A stretch of DNA of 64,000 nt from Sphingobium sp. TKS (GTDB lineage Bacteria > Pseudomonadota > Alphaproteobacteria > Sphingomonadales > Sphingomonadaceae). The stretch lies in contig NZ_CP005085.1 of the NCBI RefSeq assembly GCF_001563265.1, forward strand, positions 434,001-498,000. The letters run 5' to 3'. The notes beneath the pieces were generated by a model. The model worked only from the letters and a program-made list of their open reading frames with translations. It was not told the origin of the DNA and ran no database searches. The translations under genes were made by a program, and so were the position numbers. This document shows positions 24,675-33,094 of this stretch, piece by piece (the first letter of the stretch is position 1; each line of letters opens with the position of its first letter).

Positions 24675-27078
24675 CGCGGCTGCCCAGCTTCCGCCGCGCA
24701 AGACGCCGTGGCGCATATTGCGGCAAGAGGCCGAGCCGGGTCGCTATCTGCCCTACGTGCGCCACGTGACATCGGAGGTGATCGCGCTCGATAGCGGCGA
24801 CCTCATGATGATGTTCCGCCTTGAAGGGCTTGCGTTCGAGACCGCGGATCCGATCCACCTCAATGACTGGCACGAGAAGCTCAACGGCACCTGGCGCAAC
24901 ATTGCCGACGATCGGCTCGCGCTCTGGACGCACATCGTTCGCCGCCCGGTCGATGACTATCCCGAAGGCCAATTCCGCTCGGACTTCGCGGCCGATCTGG
25001 ACGAAAAATATCGCGCGCGGGTGACTGCCAAGCGCATGTTCGTCAACGAGCATTATCTGACGCTGATCATGCGGCCGGCGGTCGGCTCGGCCGATCGGAC
25101 CGGGCTTCTCCTCAAGCGCATCGCCAAGGCCAGGGCGGCCGATGAGGAAGTCGACCCCGACGAGTTGGCCCGCTTCGAGGAGAAGGCGCGCGATATCGAA
25201 AAGCTGCTTCGGCGGTGCAGCCCCGCGCGGCTCGCTCTTTATGAGCAGAATGGCCTCCTATTCTCCAGGCCGCTCGAAGTGCTCGAGCAAGTCATGATGG
25301 GCGCAAAGGCCAAGGTCCCGCTGGTCCGAGGCCATCTTGGATCAGCCCTCTACGGCGAGCGGGTGATCTTCGGACGCGAGACGGTCGAGATCCGCGCCCA
25401 TGATGCGAGCCGCTGGTTGGGCATTTTCGGCATCCGGGAATATCCCGCGCTCACCCGTCCCGGTCAGATGAACGCTCTGCTCGGCCAGGATTTCGCGTTC
25501 GTCGTCTCGCAGTCCTTCACCTTCATGGGGAAGGCGCGCGCAGCCGAAAGGCTGCGCCGGCGACAGAACCAGATGGCTTCGACCGAGGACGCGGCAGCAA
25601 GCCAGGCGCTCGACCTCGAAGACGCCGCCGACGATCTTCAAAGCAATCGGTTCGTCCTTGGCGAACATCATTTCTCGCTTGGGGTGTTTGCCGAAAGCCA
25701 GAGGCGACTCGCCGATAATCTGTCGGCCGCGCGGGCGGCGCTCGCGGACGCTGGTTTGGTATCAGCGAGGGAAGGGCCGGCGCTCGAAGCAGCCTTCTGG
25801 GCTCAGCTTCCCGGTAACTTCGCGTGGCGGGCGCGGCCGGCGGCAATCACATCGCGGAATTTCGCCGCATTGGCACCTTTTCATACCTACCCCGCAGGCC
25901 GGCCGAGCGGAAATCATTGGGGTCCGGCGATCGCGCTGATGAAAACGGCCGCGCAATCGCCCTACTATTTCAACTTCCATGTCGGGGATCTCGGCCACAC
26001 GCTCATCATCGGTCCCTCGGGCGCGGGCAAAACGGTCGTTCAGAACTTCCTGATGGCGCAGCTCGAGAAGACGGGCGCGCAGCAGATCTTCATCGACAAG
26101 GATCGCGGCGCCGAGATCTACGTGCGGTCTGCTGGCGGGATCTATCTGACGCTGAAGAACGGGGAGCCAACCGGCTTCGCGCCGCTGCGGGCGCTCGAAT
26201 ATGGGCCGCGCAACCTCGTCTTTCTCGGTCGTCTGATCCGGCAGCTGGTGACGCCGCCCGGCGGCACGCTGGGCGTCACCCAGGAGCGCATGATCGACGA
26301 AGGCTTGGCGTCGCTCGGGCGGCTCGCACCGGAGAACCGATCCATTCTGGCCCTGCGCCAGCTGCTCGGCCAGCGCGATCCGGAAGGCATCGGCGCTCGG
26401 CTTGAGAAATGGTCGCGAGGCGGATCGCTGGGTTGGGTGTTCGACAACGAGATCGATGCTTTGTCGCTCGATGCGCCGTTCCTCGGCTTCGACATGACCG
26501 ACTTCCTCGACAATCCGGAAGTTCGCACGCCGATCATGATGTACATGTTCCATCGCATCGACGGCCTTCTGGATGGCCGACGACTGGTGATCGACATCGA
26601 TGAGTTCTGGAAGGCGCTGGGTGATGACGCTTTCCGCGCCTTTGCCCAGGATGGCCTGAAGACCTACCGCAAGCAGAACGCCTTCCTGGTTTTCGGCACG
26701 CAGAGCCCGGCCGATGCGCTGCGCTCGGATATCTCGCACAGTATCATGGAGCAGGTCGCGACCAAGATCCTGCTGCCCAACCCCTATGGGCGTGAAACGG
26801 ATTATATCGACGGGCTGGGCCTGACCCAGGCGGAATTCAAGCTCGTCCGTCACGACCTGAACCCGGAATCTCGCCGCTTCCTCATCAAGCAGGGTCATGA
26901 CTCGATCGTGGTGGAACTGGACCTGGGCGGCCTCTCCGACGAGCTCGCGGTGCTCTCGGGCACCACGGAAACCGTGACGCTCCTCGATGCCATTCGCGCT
27001 GATGTCGGCGACGACCCGGCGAAATGGTTGGCTCTTTTTCACCAGCAGCGTCGGTCTGCATCGATCAGGAAAGGATGA
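24667..27078 (+). CDS. virB4: VirB4 ATPase of the type IV secretion system
   Basis: This protein of about 803 residues is the CagE/TrbE/VirB family ATPase that powers assembly and transport. Walker A is IIGPSGAGKTVVQNF near residue 455 and Walker B is RLVIDIDEFWKAL near residue 645. The N-terminal half carries the VirB4-specific region, and the length fits the family. I chose GTG 24667 because AAGGG lies 7 bases upstream; a TTG two codons earlier is possible. It overlaps virB3 by 8 bp. It probably contacts VirB3, VirB8 and VirB11. Confidence 0.95.
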   Translation: MASAAAQLPPRKTPWRILRQEAEPGRYLPYVRHVTSEVIALDSGDLMMMFRLEGLAFETADPIHLNDWHEKLNGTWRNIADDRLALWTHIVRRPVDDYPEGQFRSDFAADLDEKYRARVTAKRMFVNEHYLTLIMRPAVGSADRTGLLLKRIAKARAADEEVDPDELARFEEKARDIEKLLRRCSPARLALYEQNGLLFSRPLEVLEQVMMGAKAKVPLVRGHLGSALYGERVIFGRETVEIRAHDASRWLGIFGIREYPALTRPGQMNALLGQDFAFVVSQSFTFMGKARAAERLRRRQNQMASTEDAAASQALDLEDAADDLQSNRFVLGEHHFSLGVFAESQRRLADNLSAARAALADAGLVSAREGPALEAAFWAQLPGNFAWRARPAAITSRNFAALAPFHTYPAGRPSGNHWGPAIALMKTAAQSPYYFNFHVGDLGHTLIIGPSGAGKTVVQNFLMAQLEKTGAQQIFIDKDRGAEIYVRSAGGIYLTLKNGEPTGFAPLRALEYGPRNLVFLGRLIRQLVTPPGGTLGVTQERMIDEGLASLGRLAPENRSILALRQLLGQRDPEGIGARLEKWSRGGSLGWVFDNEIDALSLDAPFLGFDMTDFLDNPEVRTPIMMYMFHRIDGLLDGRRLVIDIDEFWKALGDDAFRAFAQDGLKTYRKQNAFLVFGTQSPADALRSDISHSIMEQVATKILLPNPYGRETDYIDGLGLTQAEFKLVRHDLNPESRRFLIKQGHDSIVVELDLGGLSDELAVLSGTTETVTLLDAIRADVGDDPAKWLALFHQQRRSASIRKG

Positions 27079-27081
27079 GCT

Positions 27082-27795
27082 ATGGGTAAGGGCATATACG
27101 CAGCACTTGGCGCCATCGCCCTTGGAATGGCGGGGCCTGCAGTCGCGCAAGGTATCCCCGTCTACGACAGCTCCGGCTATCTGCAGGCGCTGGCCACGGT
27201 GAAGAACACCCTGTCGATGATCGATCAGGGGAAGGAGCAGATCGCAGAAGCGAAGCAGCTCTATGGCAGCTTCAACCAGGTCACCGACGTCAACGGCATC
27301 GCATCATCTCTTTCCACCGATGCCATGCGCCACCTTCTGCCGCGGGAGGCCCGTGACATCAGCCGGCTGATGTCGTCGGACAATGCCAGCCTGGGCTCGC
27401 TCGGGAGCTCCGCGACCCGTATCCGGGACGCCAACCGTATCGCTTTGCCGGAATTGCGACCAGGTGCGTCGGCGTATGAGCGCGCTTCCCGCGACAACCT
27501 CTTGCGGAACGGCGACCTCGCAGCGCGCGATGCCGCGATCGCGGAGGCGGCCTATGGCGTGTCGGCCCAGCGTACCGCCGGGCTCGAAGAACTGAGAACC
27601 TCGCTGGATACGGCTTCGGACGCCAAGCAGGTCATGGATATCCAGGCGAGGGTAGGGGTCGAGAATGCCCATATCCAGAACGACGCCTTGCAATTGCAGG
27701 CGCTGCGAATGCGGCAAGAAGCAGACGTCCAGTTGCGATCACAGCGCGAAAGCGAAGCGATACTGGCGACGAAGCTAGAAAGCTTGTCGCAATGA
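27082..27795 (+). CDS. virB5: VirB5-like minor pilus protein
   Basis: This 237-residue protein has a signal peptide (MGKGIYAALGAIALGMAGPAVAQ) and an all-alpha mature part with IPVYDSSGYLQALATVKNTLSMI near its start, the typical VirB5/TrbJ beginning. Coiled-coil-like stretches (HIQNDALQLQALRMRQEADVQ) follow. It would sit at the pilus tip and help contact the recipient. The eexN gene overlaps its last codon as ATGA. Confidence 0.85.
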   Translation: MGKGIYAALGAIALGMAGPAVAQGIPVYDSSGYLQALATVKNTLSMIDQGKEQIAEAKQLYGSFNQVTDVNGIASSLSTDAMRHLLPREARDISRLMSSDNASLGSLGSSATRIRDANRIALPELRPGASAYERASRDNLLRNGDLAARDAAIAEAAYGVSAQRTAGLEELRTSLDTASDAKQVMDIQARVGVENAHIQNDALQLQALRMRQEADVQLRSQRESEAILATKLESLSQ

Positions 27796-28010
27796 CCGCG
27801 AGAGCTTTGCTGCTTGGGTTTGCCGCAGCGGGAATGCTCGCAGGATGCGAGCGGGCACCGCGCGGGAAGGACTATCTAACCTCTCACCCGGAAGAGCTCA
27901 GAGGACTCGTCAAGGCCTGTGCCGACGGATCACATCCCAACGAACAGGAGTGTTCCAACGCTGAAAGCCTCCGGATTCTCGACAACAAGATGCGGTCGCT
28001 TTCGAAATAA
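27792..28010 (+). CDS. eexN: EexN family entry-exclusion lipoprotein
   Basis: This 72-residue lipoprotein has a lipobox (GMLAGC) and then the EexN pattern: DYLTSHPEELRGLVKACADGSHPNEQECSNAES, with two conserved cysteines. EexN proteins reduce uptake of a related plasmid by cells that already carry it. The position between virB5 and virB6 is typical. It is coupled to virB5 and lies 21 bp before virB6. Confidence 0.85.
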   Translation: MTARALLLGFAAAGMLAGCERAPRGKDYLTSHPEELRGLVKACADGSHPNEQECSNAESLRILDNKMRSLSK

Positions 28011-28031
28011 TCCAGCGCCTTGGAGCTTCGC

Positions 28032-28976
28032 ATGGCCACGGACATGTTCAATTCACTTTACGCGAACGTTGATGGGAAGCTTGATCTTTTCCTCAACGAG
28101 CGTCTCCAAAACGTCGTAGAGGTTGTCCGTGGTCCGCTCGCTGTCGGGCTGGTTATCTACATCGCCCTGTTCGGCTACATGGTGATGCGGGGCATCATCA
28201 GCGAACCATGGGGTGAGCTATTCTATCGGATGGTGAAGCTCTGTCTGCTGTATGTTGCTGCGACGACGGTCGCCTATTCCGATTGGATCACGACGCCGCT
28301 CTTCCACGGAATGCCCGATGCGATCTCCCAAGCTCTCGCCGGTAAGACGATCGACACAGTAGGAGAGGCCTTCGACGACTATTACACTCAAAGTGATGCT
28401 ATAGTTGCACGGATAGAGACTGAAGCCGCAACGTACAGCGACATTAACCCATATAAACTGGTCCTCTATGCGCTGAGCCTGGGGCTGAAGGCATTAGCTG
28501 GGCTCTCGGCAGCGGTTGGATTTGCTATTACTATATTTGCCAAAGTTGCGTTGGCGATCATTATCGCACTTGGCCCCATCTTCATCGCTCTAGCTCTCTT
28601 CGAGCCAACGAGGCGTTTTTTCCACGGCTGGCTGGGGCAAGTATTCAACTATATCGTTCTCCTTGCTGTAATCATAGCCATCACGACCCTGATCACAGAC
28701 CTCGGAGCGGCTGCAACAGCAGCATCTGAAGGCGTCGTGGATACGGCTTTCGGTGCTGTCCTGTTTGCAGCGTACATATTTTTGGGCACGATCTTCTTCT
28801 TCCAGGCTCCAGCCATTGCAACGGGAATAGCCGGGGGAGCCGCTGCCGGCGTGGGTGCCTTCGCCGGAACGGCCTGGGGCACGATGGCATCTCCCTTCCG
28901 ACAGCGTCGCGTCATGCGCAACAGCCGCAACTTGGAGCGCGCCGCTCACCGCGGCGGCACCATCGAAGCGGCGTAG
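28032..28976 (+). CDS. virB6: VirB6-like polytopic inner-membrane protein
   Basis: This protein of about 314 residues has at least six hydrophobic segments, including LAVGLVIYIALFGYMVMRG, VALAIIIALGPIFIALALF and YIFLGTIFFFQAPAIATGI, matching VirB6/TrbL. It has the conserved Trp in DWITTPLF and a basic C-terminus (SPFRQRRVMRNSRNLERAAHR). The ATG has GGAG 6 bases upstream. The DNA is visibly AT-richer than the flanking vir genes, especially at 28370-28720. It should form part of the channel core in the inner membrane. Confidence 0.88.
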   Translation: MATDMFNSLYANVDGKLDLFLNERLQNVVEVVRGPLAVGLVIYIALFGYMVMRGIISEPWGELFYRMVKLCLLYVAATTVAYSDWITTPLFHGMPDAISQALAGKTIDTVGEAFDDYYTQSDAIVARIETEAATYSDINPYKLVLYALSLGLKALAGLSAAVGFAITIFAKVALAIIIALGPIFIALALFEPTRRFFHGWLGQVFNYIVLLAVIIAITTLITDLGAAATAASEGVVDTAFGAVLFAAYIFLGTIFFFQAPAIATGIAGGAAAGVGAFAGTAWGTMASPFRQRRVMRNSRNLERAAHRGGTIEAA

Positions 28977-28987
28977 CGAGGCATCTC

Positions 28988-29326
28988 ATGGCTTTTTCTT
29001 CACCAATATTCGCGCCTAGCTTCCGCCGTAGCGTCACCTGCCTGGGCGTTGTTCTGGCTGCGCTCGGCGTCGTCGGCTGTGCATCCGGTCCAAAGAAGCT
29101 CGCGGTTTGCAATGGCCATCACCTGCGCGACGTGAACATCTATGGAAGCGTCTTACCGGGCTCACCTGTGCCTGCGACCACGGCGCCGAGAGCTGCGCCG
29201 CCCATACCGCCGCTATCGCATCCAAGAGACGGCGATCCACCCCCACCGCCCGCCGTGCCTTCCGCGTCATCTTCCGGAGACAAAGTATCGTTCGCACCAA
29301 GGGGACCGCATTATGCGAGCTGCTGA
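28988..29326 (+). CDS. virB7: VirB7-like lipoprotein
   Basis: This 112-residue lipoprotein has a lipobox (LGVVGC) and a mature part with KKLAVCNGHHLRDVNIYGSVLPG and a Pro-rich linker (PPIPPLSHP...PPPPPAVPSASSS). Position between virB6 and virB8 and the lipid anchor fit VirB7, although VirB7 is usually shorter. It likely stabilises VirB9 in the outer-membrane core. Its end overlaps the virB8 start by 14 bp. Confidence 0.75.
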   Translation: MAFSSPIFAPSFRRSVTCLGVVLAALGVVGCASGPKKLAVCNGHHLRDVNIYGSVLPGSPVPATTAPRAAPPIPPLSHPRDGDPPPPPAVPSASSSGDKVSFAPRGPHYASC

Positions 29327-30011
29327 TGACCGCTCGGAGGCGGTGCCGGCATCGGGGCTGCAGCGCTATTTCCGGGACGCACGAAGCTGGGATCAGGACA
29401 GGATCCGGAACGCGCTGCGCTCGACCCGCATCGCTTGGAGCATCGCGGCCATCGCCTCACTCCTGGCCGCGGCCTCGATCTTCGCAGTTGCGGCTCTGAC
29501 GCCTCTCAAGACTGTCGTGCCCTATGTTATTCGCGTCAACCAGACCACCGGCGCGGTGGATGTCCAGACCGCGCTCACGCAGCGGCCGATGCGCTACGAT
29601 GAGGCGGTCACCAAATACTTCCTCGCCCAGTATGTGAGAACCCGCGAAAGCTGGATCCCGGCAGCGGCCGAAGAAAATTTTCGGTTCGTGACGATCCTCT
29701 CGCAGCCGACCGAACAGCAGCGCTGGGCGCGCTTCTACAGTAGCAACAATGGTGCCAGTCCCCAAAATGTCTGGGGCAAGAACGCAGTTGTGCAGGCGCG
29801 CGTGCGCAACATCGCCTTCATCAACGATCGCGTCGCCAATGTCCGGTTCACGCGGACAGTCCAGACCGAGACCGACATCCAGAACAGCGATTGGATCGCC
29901 ACGATCACGTTCGCCTACGCCAACGCGCCCATGGCGGAAGGCGATCGCTACCGGAACCCGCTGGGATTCCAGGTCGAAAACTATCGTGCCGATCCGGAGG
30001 TGATCCGATGA
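29313..30011 (+). CDS. virB8: VirB8-like assembly protein
   Basis: This 232-residue protein has one TM helix (about residues 40-62, IAWSIAAIASLLAAASIFAV) followed by a periplasmic NTF2-like domain with LTPLKTVVPYVIRVNQTTGAVDVQTAL and YFLAQYVRTRESW, typical of VirB8. ATG 29313 has AGGGG 8 bases upstream and lies inside the end of virB7. The stop overlaps the virB9 ATG. It nucleates the secretion complex and contacts VirB9 and VirB10. Confidence 0.92.
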   Translation: MRAADDRSEAVPASGLQRYFRDARSWDQDRIRNALRSTRIAWSIAAIASLLAAASIFAVAALTPLKTVVPYVIRVNQTTGAVDVQTALTQRPMRYDEAVTKYFLAQYVRTRESWIPAAAEENFRFVTILSQPTEQQRWARFYSSNNGASPQNVWGKNAVVQARVRNIAFINDRVANVRFTRTVQTETDIQNSDWIATITFAYANAPMAEGDRYRNPLGFQVENYRADPEVIR

Positions 30012-30865
30012 GGGCGCTCTCCGCCGCCATCATTTGCGCGCTGGTGCCTGTAACGGCGGCGCACGCGGTCGAAGTTCCGCGAGGTGGTCCGTCCGACCCG
30101 CGCGTCAAGTTCGTCGAATATGAAGAGACCGAGGTCTATCGGATCGTCGGCACGTTCCGGACCGCAACACAGATTGTCCTGAGCGACGATGAGACGATCC
30201 AGCACGTCGCGCTGGGCGACACCGTATCTTGGGAGGTCGCCGTCGCCGGGCACATCCTGTTCCTCAAGCCGCGTGAGCGTGCCGGACCGACCAATCTCAT
30301 CGTCACCACGTCGCGCGGAGGCGAATTGCGCAGCTATGCGTTCGAGTTGACCGCTCGCAGCGGTCCGATCACGGGCCGCAACGGCCAAGCCTATTTTCAG
30401 GTGCGGTTCCGATATCCCAGGGACGATGCAGACCGCGCCGCGCGTCTCAGGGCCGCGCAGATTGCCATGCAGGCGGCTGCCCTGGAGAGCCGGGCCGTTC
30501 GCGGCGCTCTCGATCATGGGGTCGTCGAAGGGCCTCGCAACATGAACTACAAGGTGCAGGGCTCCAGCGAGCTTCAGCCGTCGGAGGTCTCCGATAACGG
30601 GCAGTTCACGGTGTTGCGTTTCCCAGCGAACCGCGAGGTGCCGGCTATATATCTGGTGCGACCAGACGGGTCTGAGACGCTGGTTCCCTTCGACGTCCGT
30701 GACGAATTCGTCGTCGTCCATCTGGTGGCGCGTCAGCTGCGCCTTCGGCGGGGCGGCGAGGTGCTGTGCATCTATAATCAGGCGCCAGAACCCTATGGGG
30801 TCGATCATGGGACGAACACCGGGTCGCCCCATGTCGAGCGCACCATCACACATCCGCAGGAATGA
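30008..30865 (+). CDS. virB9: VirB9-like outer-membrane core protein
   Basis: This 285-residue protein has a signal peptide (RALSAAIICALVPVTAAHA) and the VirB9/CagX domains: DPRVKFVEYEETEVYRIVGTFRTATQIVL at the N-terminus and TVLRFPANREVPAIYLVRPDGSE near the C-terminus. It belongs to the outer-membrane core complex with VirB7 and VirB10. The ATG overlaps the virB8 stop as ATGA, and virB10 follows after 3 bp. Confidence 0.93.
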   Translation: MRALSAAIICALVPVTAAHAVEVPRGGPSDPRVKFVEYEETEVYRIVGTFRTATQIVLSDDETIQHVALGDTVSWEVAVAGHILFLKPRERAGPTNLIVTTSRGGELRSYAFELTARSGPITGRNGQAYFQVRFRYPRDDADRAARLRAAQIAMQAAALESRAVRGALDHGVVEGPRNMNYKVQGSSELQPSEVSDNGQFTVLRFPANREVPAIYLVRPDGSETLVPFDVRDEFVVVHLVARQLRLRRGGEVLCIYNQAPEPYGVDHGTNTGSPHVERTITHPQE

Positions 30866-30868
30866 GCC

Positions 30869-32086
30869 ATGGTTGAAGATCCATCCTCCGTTTCGCGCCC
30901 TCTGCCGAGCGCCGATCTCACGCCAGAAAAAGACGAGATCCTGCACGAGCGCGGTATCGAGCCGATCGGGGGGATGACGCCTTCCAAGCGTAATACCGCC
31001 CTCATCTTTGCCGGCACGGCGATGGTACTCGGCATCCTGTGGGTTAATTCCGGAACGAGCCAACAGGCCTCCAATCGTGACCTCACTGCACCGGGCGGGG
31101 CGGCCCAAGAGCGGCGCGATATCGTGGCCCGGGAAACCGTCGATTACGCGGCGGTCGCGCCGCAGCCGAGACCGCTCGGCGCAGGCGGGAACGATCCCAA
31201 CGCACCGGTGCTCAATCCCGCAGCCGGGGTTCCTGGCCCCGACGGTCAGATCGTCCCTGCCATGCAGCCCGGTGCAGCGCCCGGCCCGTCAGGCGCCCGG
31301 CCGAACCTGGCCGACCAGGCGCGACGGTCGACACTCATCGCCTATGGCGGGCGCGATCTCGGTGGAGAGACCTCGCAAGGCCCGGCGGCGGCCTCGAGCG
31401 CGCAACCGACCGAAAATTCAGGAACGCCAGGGAGTACGGAGGGCGGTGCGCCCAATGCGCTGGACTTGCTGCGACAAAGCTCAGCCGTAGGCGAAGCGCG
31501 AGCCTCGATGCTCCCCAATCGCAATTTTCTGATCACTGCGGGGACATTGATTCCCTGCACCCTTCAGACGGCCATCAATTCCGCACAGCCTGGATACACG
31601 TCCTGCCTGATTCCACGGGACGTGTATTCCGAGAATGGCCGGGTCGTGCTCATGGAAAAGGGCACGCGCGTACTCGGCGAGTATCGCGGGGGCATCCAAC
31701 AGGGGCAGAACCGCCTCTTTGTGCTTTGGACCCGGGCGGTGACGCCACAAGGCGTCCGCATCGACCTTGCCTCGCCTGGGTCAGACGCGCTCGGCCGCGC
31801 CGGGCTCGCCGGAGCGGTCGACAGCTTCTTCTGGGCACGGTTCGGCGGCGCGCTCCTACTCTCGCTCGTCGATGACGCCGCCTATATTGCCGGGCAGGCC
31901 GCATCGAGCGGCAACGGCAATTTCAACAATGTCACGCGTGCGCCGAGCGAAGGGGCCGCGATCGCGCTCCAGAACAACATCAACATCCGGCCGGTGCTGA
32001 AAAAGAACCAGGGCGAGGAGGTCGGTATCTTCGTCGCCAAGGACTTCAACTTCGCCGATGTCTACAATCTGGAGCTGCGGCGGTAA
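30869..32086 (+). CDS. virB10: VirB10-like energy-sensing core protein
   Basis: This 405-residue protein has a cytosolic N-terminus, a TM helix (about residues 42-60), a Pro/Gly-rich periplasmic linker and a C-terminal TrbI/VirB10 domain (LITAGTLIPCTLQTAINSAQPGYTSC, NGRVVLMEKGTRVLGEYRGG, VGIFVAKDFNFADVY). It spans both membranes and gates the channel. Two Cys in the C-terminal domain are conserved in position. The gene ends 3 bp before virB11. Confidence 0.94.
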   Translation: MVEDPSSVSRPLPSADLTPEKDEILHERGIEPIGGMTPSKRNTALIFAGTAMVLGILWVNSGTSQQASNRDLTAPGGAAQERRDIVARETVDYAAVAPQPRPLGAGGNDPNAPVLNPAAGVPGPDGQIVPAMQPGAAPGPSGARPNLADQARRSTLIAYGGRDLGGETSQGPAAASSAQPTENSGTPGSTEGGAPNALDLLRQSSAVGEARASMLPNRNFLITAGTLIPCTLQTAINSAQPGYTSCLIPRDVYSENGRVVLMEKGTRVLGEYRGGIQQGQNRLFVLWTRAVTPQGVRIDLASPGSDALGRAGLAGAVDSFFWARFGGALLLSLVDDAAYIAGQAASSGNGNFNNVTRAPSEGAAIALQNNINIRPVLKKNQGEEVGIFVAKDFNFADVYNLELRR

Positions 32087-32089
32087 GCC

Positions 32090-33094
32090 ATGCGCGATAC
32101 CGCCGTCCTCCGCCATTATCTCGAACCGCTTCTTCCGTTGCTGGAGCCGGATGATGTAACCGAGCTCGTCATCAACCGCCCGGGCGAGGCGGGGATCGAG
32201 GACCGGCAGGGGTGGCGATGGCATGAGTTGCCTGAACTGGACAGCGAGTGGCTTGGAACGCTCGCCGTCGCCGCGGCAAGCTTCACGCACCAGGACATCG
32301 ATGGGCAGACGCCGATCTGTTCGACCGTCCTCCCAGGCGGCGAGCGCTGCCAGATCGTGATCCCGTCGGTGACGCCGAGCGGCTGCCCGTCCTTTACGAT
32401 ACGCAAGCCCTCGACCGTAACCCTGCCGATCGACCAGCTCGCACGCGCTGGCCTCTTTGACACGACGCGCGCGAGCGCCCGGGACCTTACCGAAACCGAC
32501 GCCGAGTTGGTGGCACTTCGCGACGCGGGCGACTGGCCAGCCTTTTTCAAGGTCGCGGTCGCCGCGCGCAAGAATATCCTGGTCAGCGGGGCGACCGGGT
32601 CCGGCAAGACGACCTTGGCGAAAGCGCTTATCCAGCTCATCCCGCCCGACGAGCGGCTGCTTACGATCGAGGACACGCGCGAACTCATCGTGCCCCATCG
32701 CAATGTCGTTCACATGGTCTATTCGGGCGAAGGGCAGGGCCGTGCGAAGGTCGGTCCCAAGCAGCTGCTCGAGAGCGCGCTGCGCATGCGCCCGGACCGG
32801 ATCCTGCTGCAGGAGCTGCGCGACGGCACCGCCTTCTTCTACCTGCGCAACGTCAACTCGGGGCACCCTGGGTCGATCACCACCGTCCATGCTGGCTCTG
32901 CGGCGGGCGCCTTCGAGCAGCTGACATTGCTCGTCAAGGAATCCGAGGGCGGCCGCGATCTCGCGCGCGATGATATCCGCGGACTTTTGCGAATGCTCAT
33001 CGATGTGGTCGTCCAGACCCGGCGCCATGGCGGTCGCTTTGAGGTCGAAGAGGTCTACTTCCACCCGAAGGTGGGCGATGCCGGTGCAGCGTAA
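32090..33094 (+). CDS. virB11: VirB11 secretion ATPase
   Basis: This 334-residue hexameric ATPase has Walker A (VSGATGSGKTTLAKAL), the Asp box (LLTIEDTRELIV), Walker B (ALRMRPDRILLQELRDG) and the His box (GHPGSITTVHAG). It powers pilus assembly and substrate transfer on the cytosolic side. The start ATG is 3 bp after the virB10 stop. Its end overlaps the virD4 ATG by 17 bp. Confidence 0.95.
   Translation: MRDTAVLRHYLEPLLPLLEPDDVTELVINRPGEAGIEDRQGWRWHELPELDSEWLGTLAVAAASFTHQDIDGQTPICSTVLPGGERCQIVIPSVTPSGCPSFTIRKPSTVTLPIDQLARAGLFDTTRASARDLTETDAELVALRDAGDWPAFFKVAVAARKNILVSGATGSGKTTLAKALIQLIPPDERLLTIEDTRELIVPHRNVVHMVYSGEGQGRAKVGPKQLLESALRMRPDRILLQELRDGTAFFYLRNVNSGHPGSITTVHAGSAAGAFEQLTLLVKESEGGRDLARDDIRGLLRMLIDVVVQTRRHGGRFEVEEVYFHPKVGDAGAA

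Noticed and set aside
25762..27150. 462-residue minus-strand frame opposite virB4
   Set aside because: Shadow of virB4; no ribosome site or motif.
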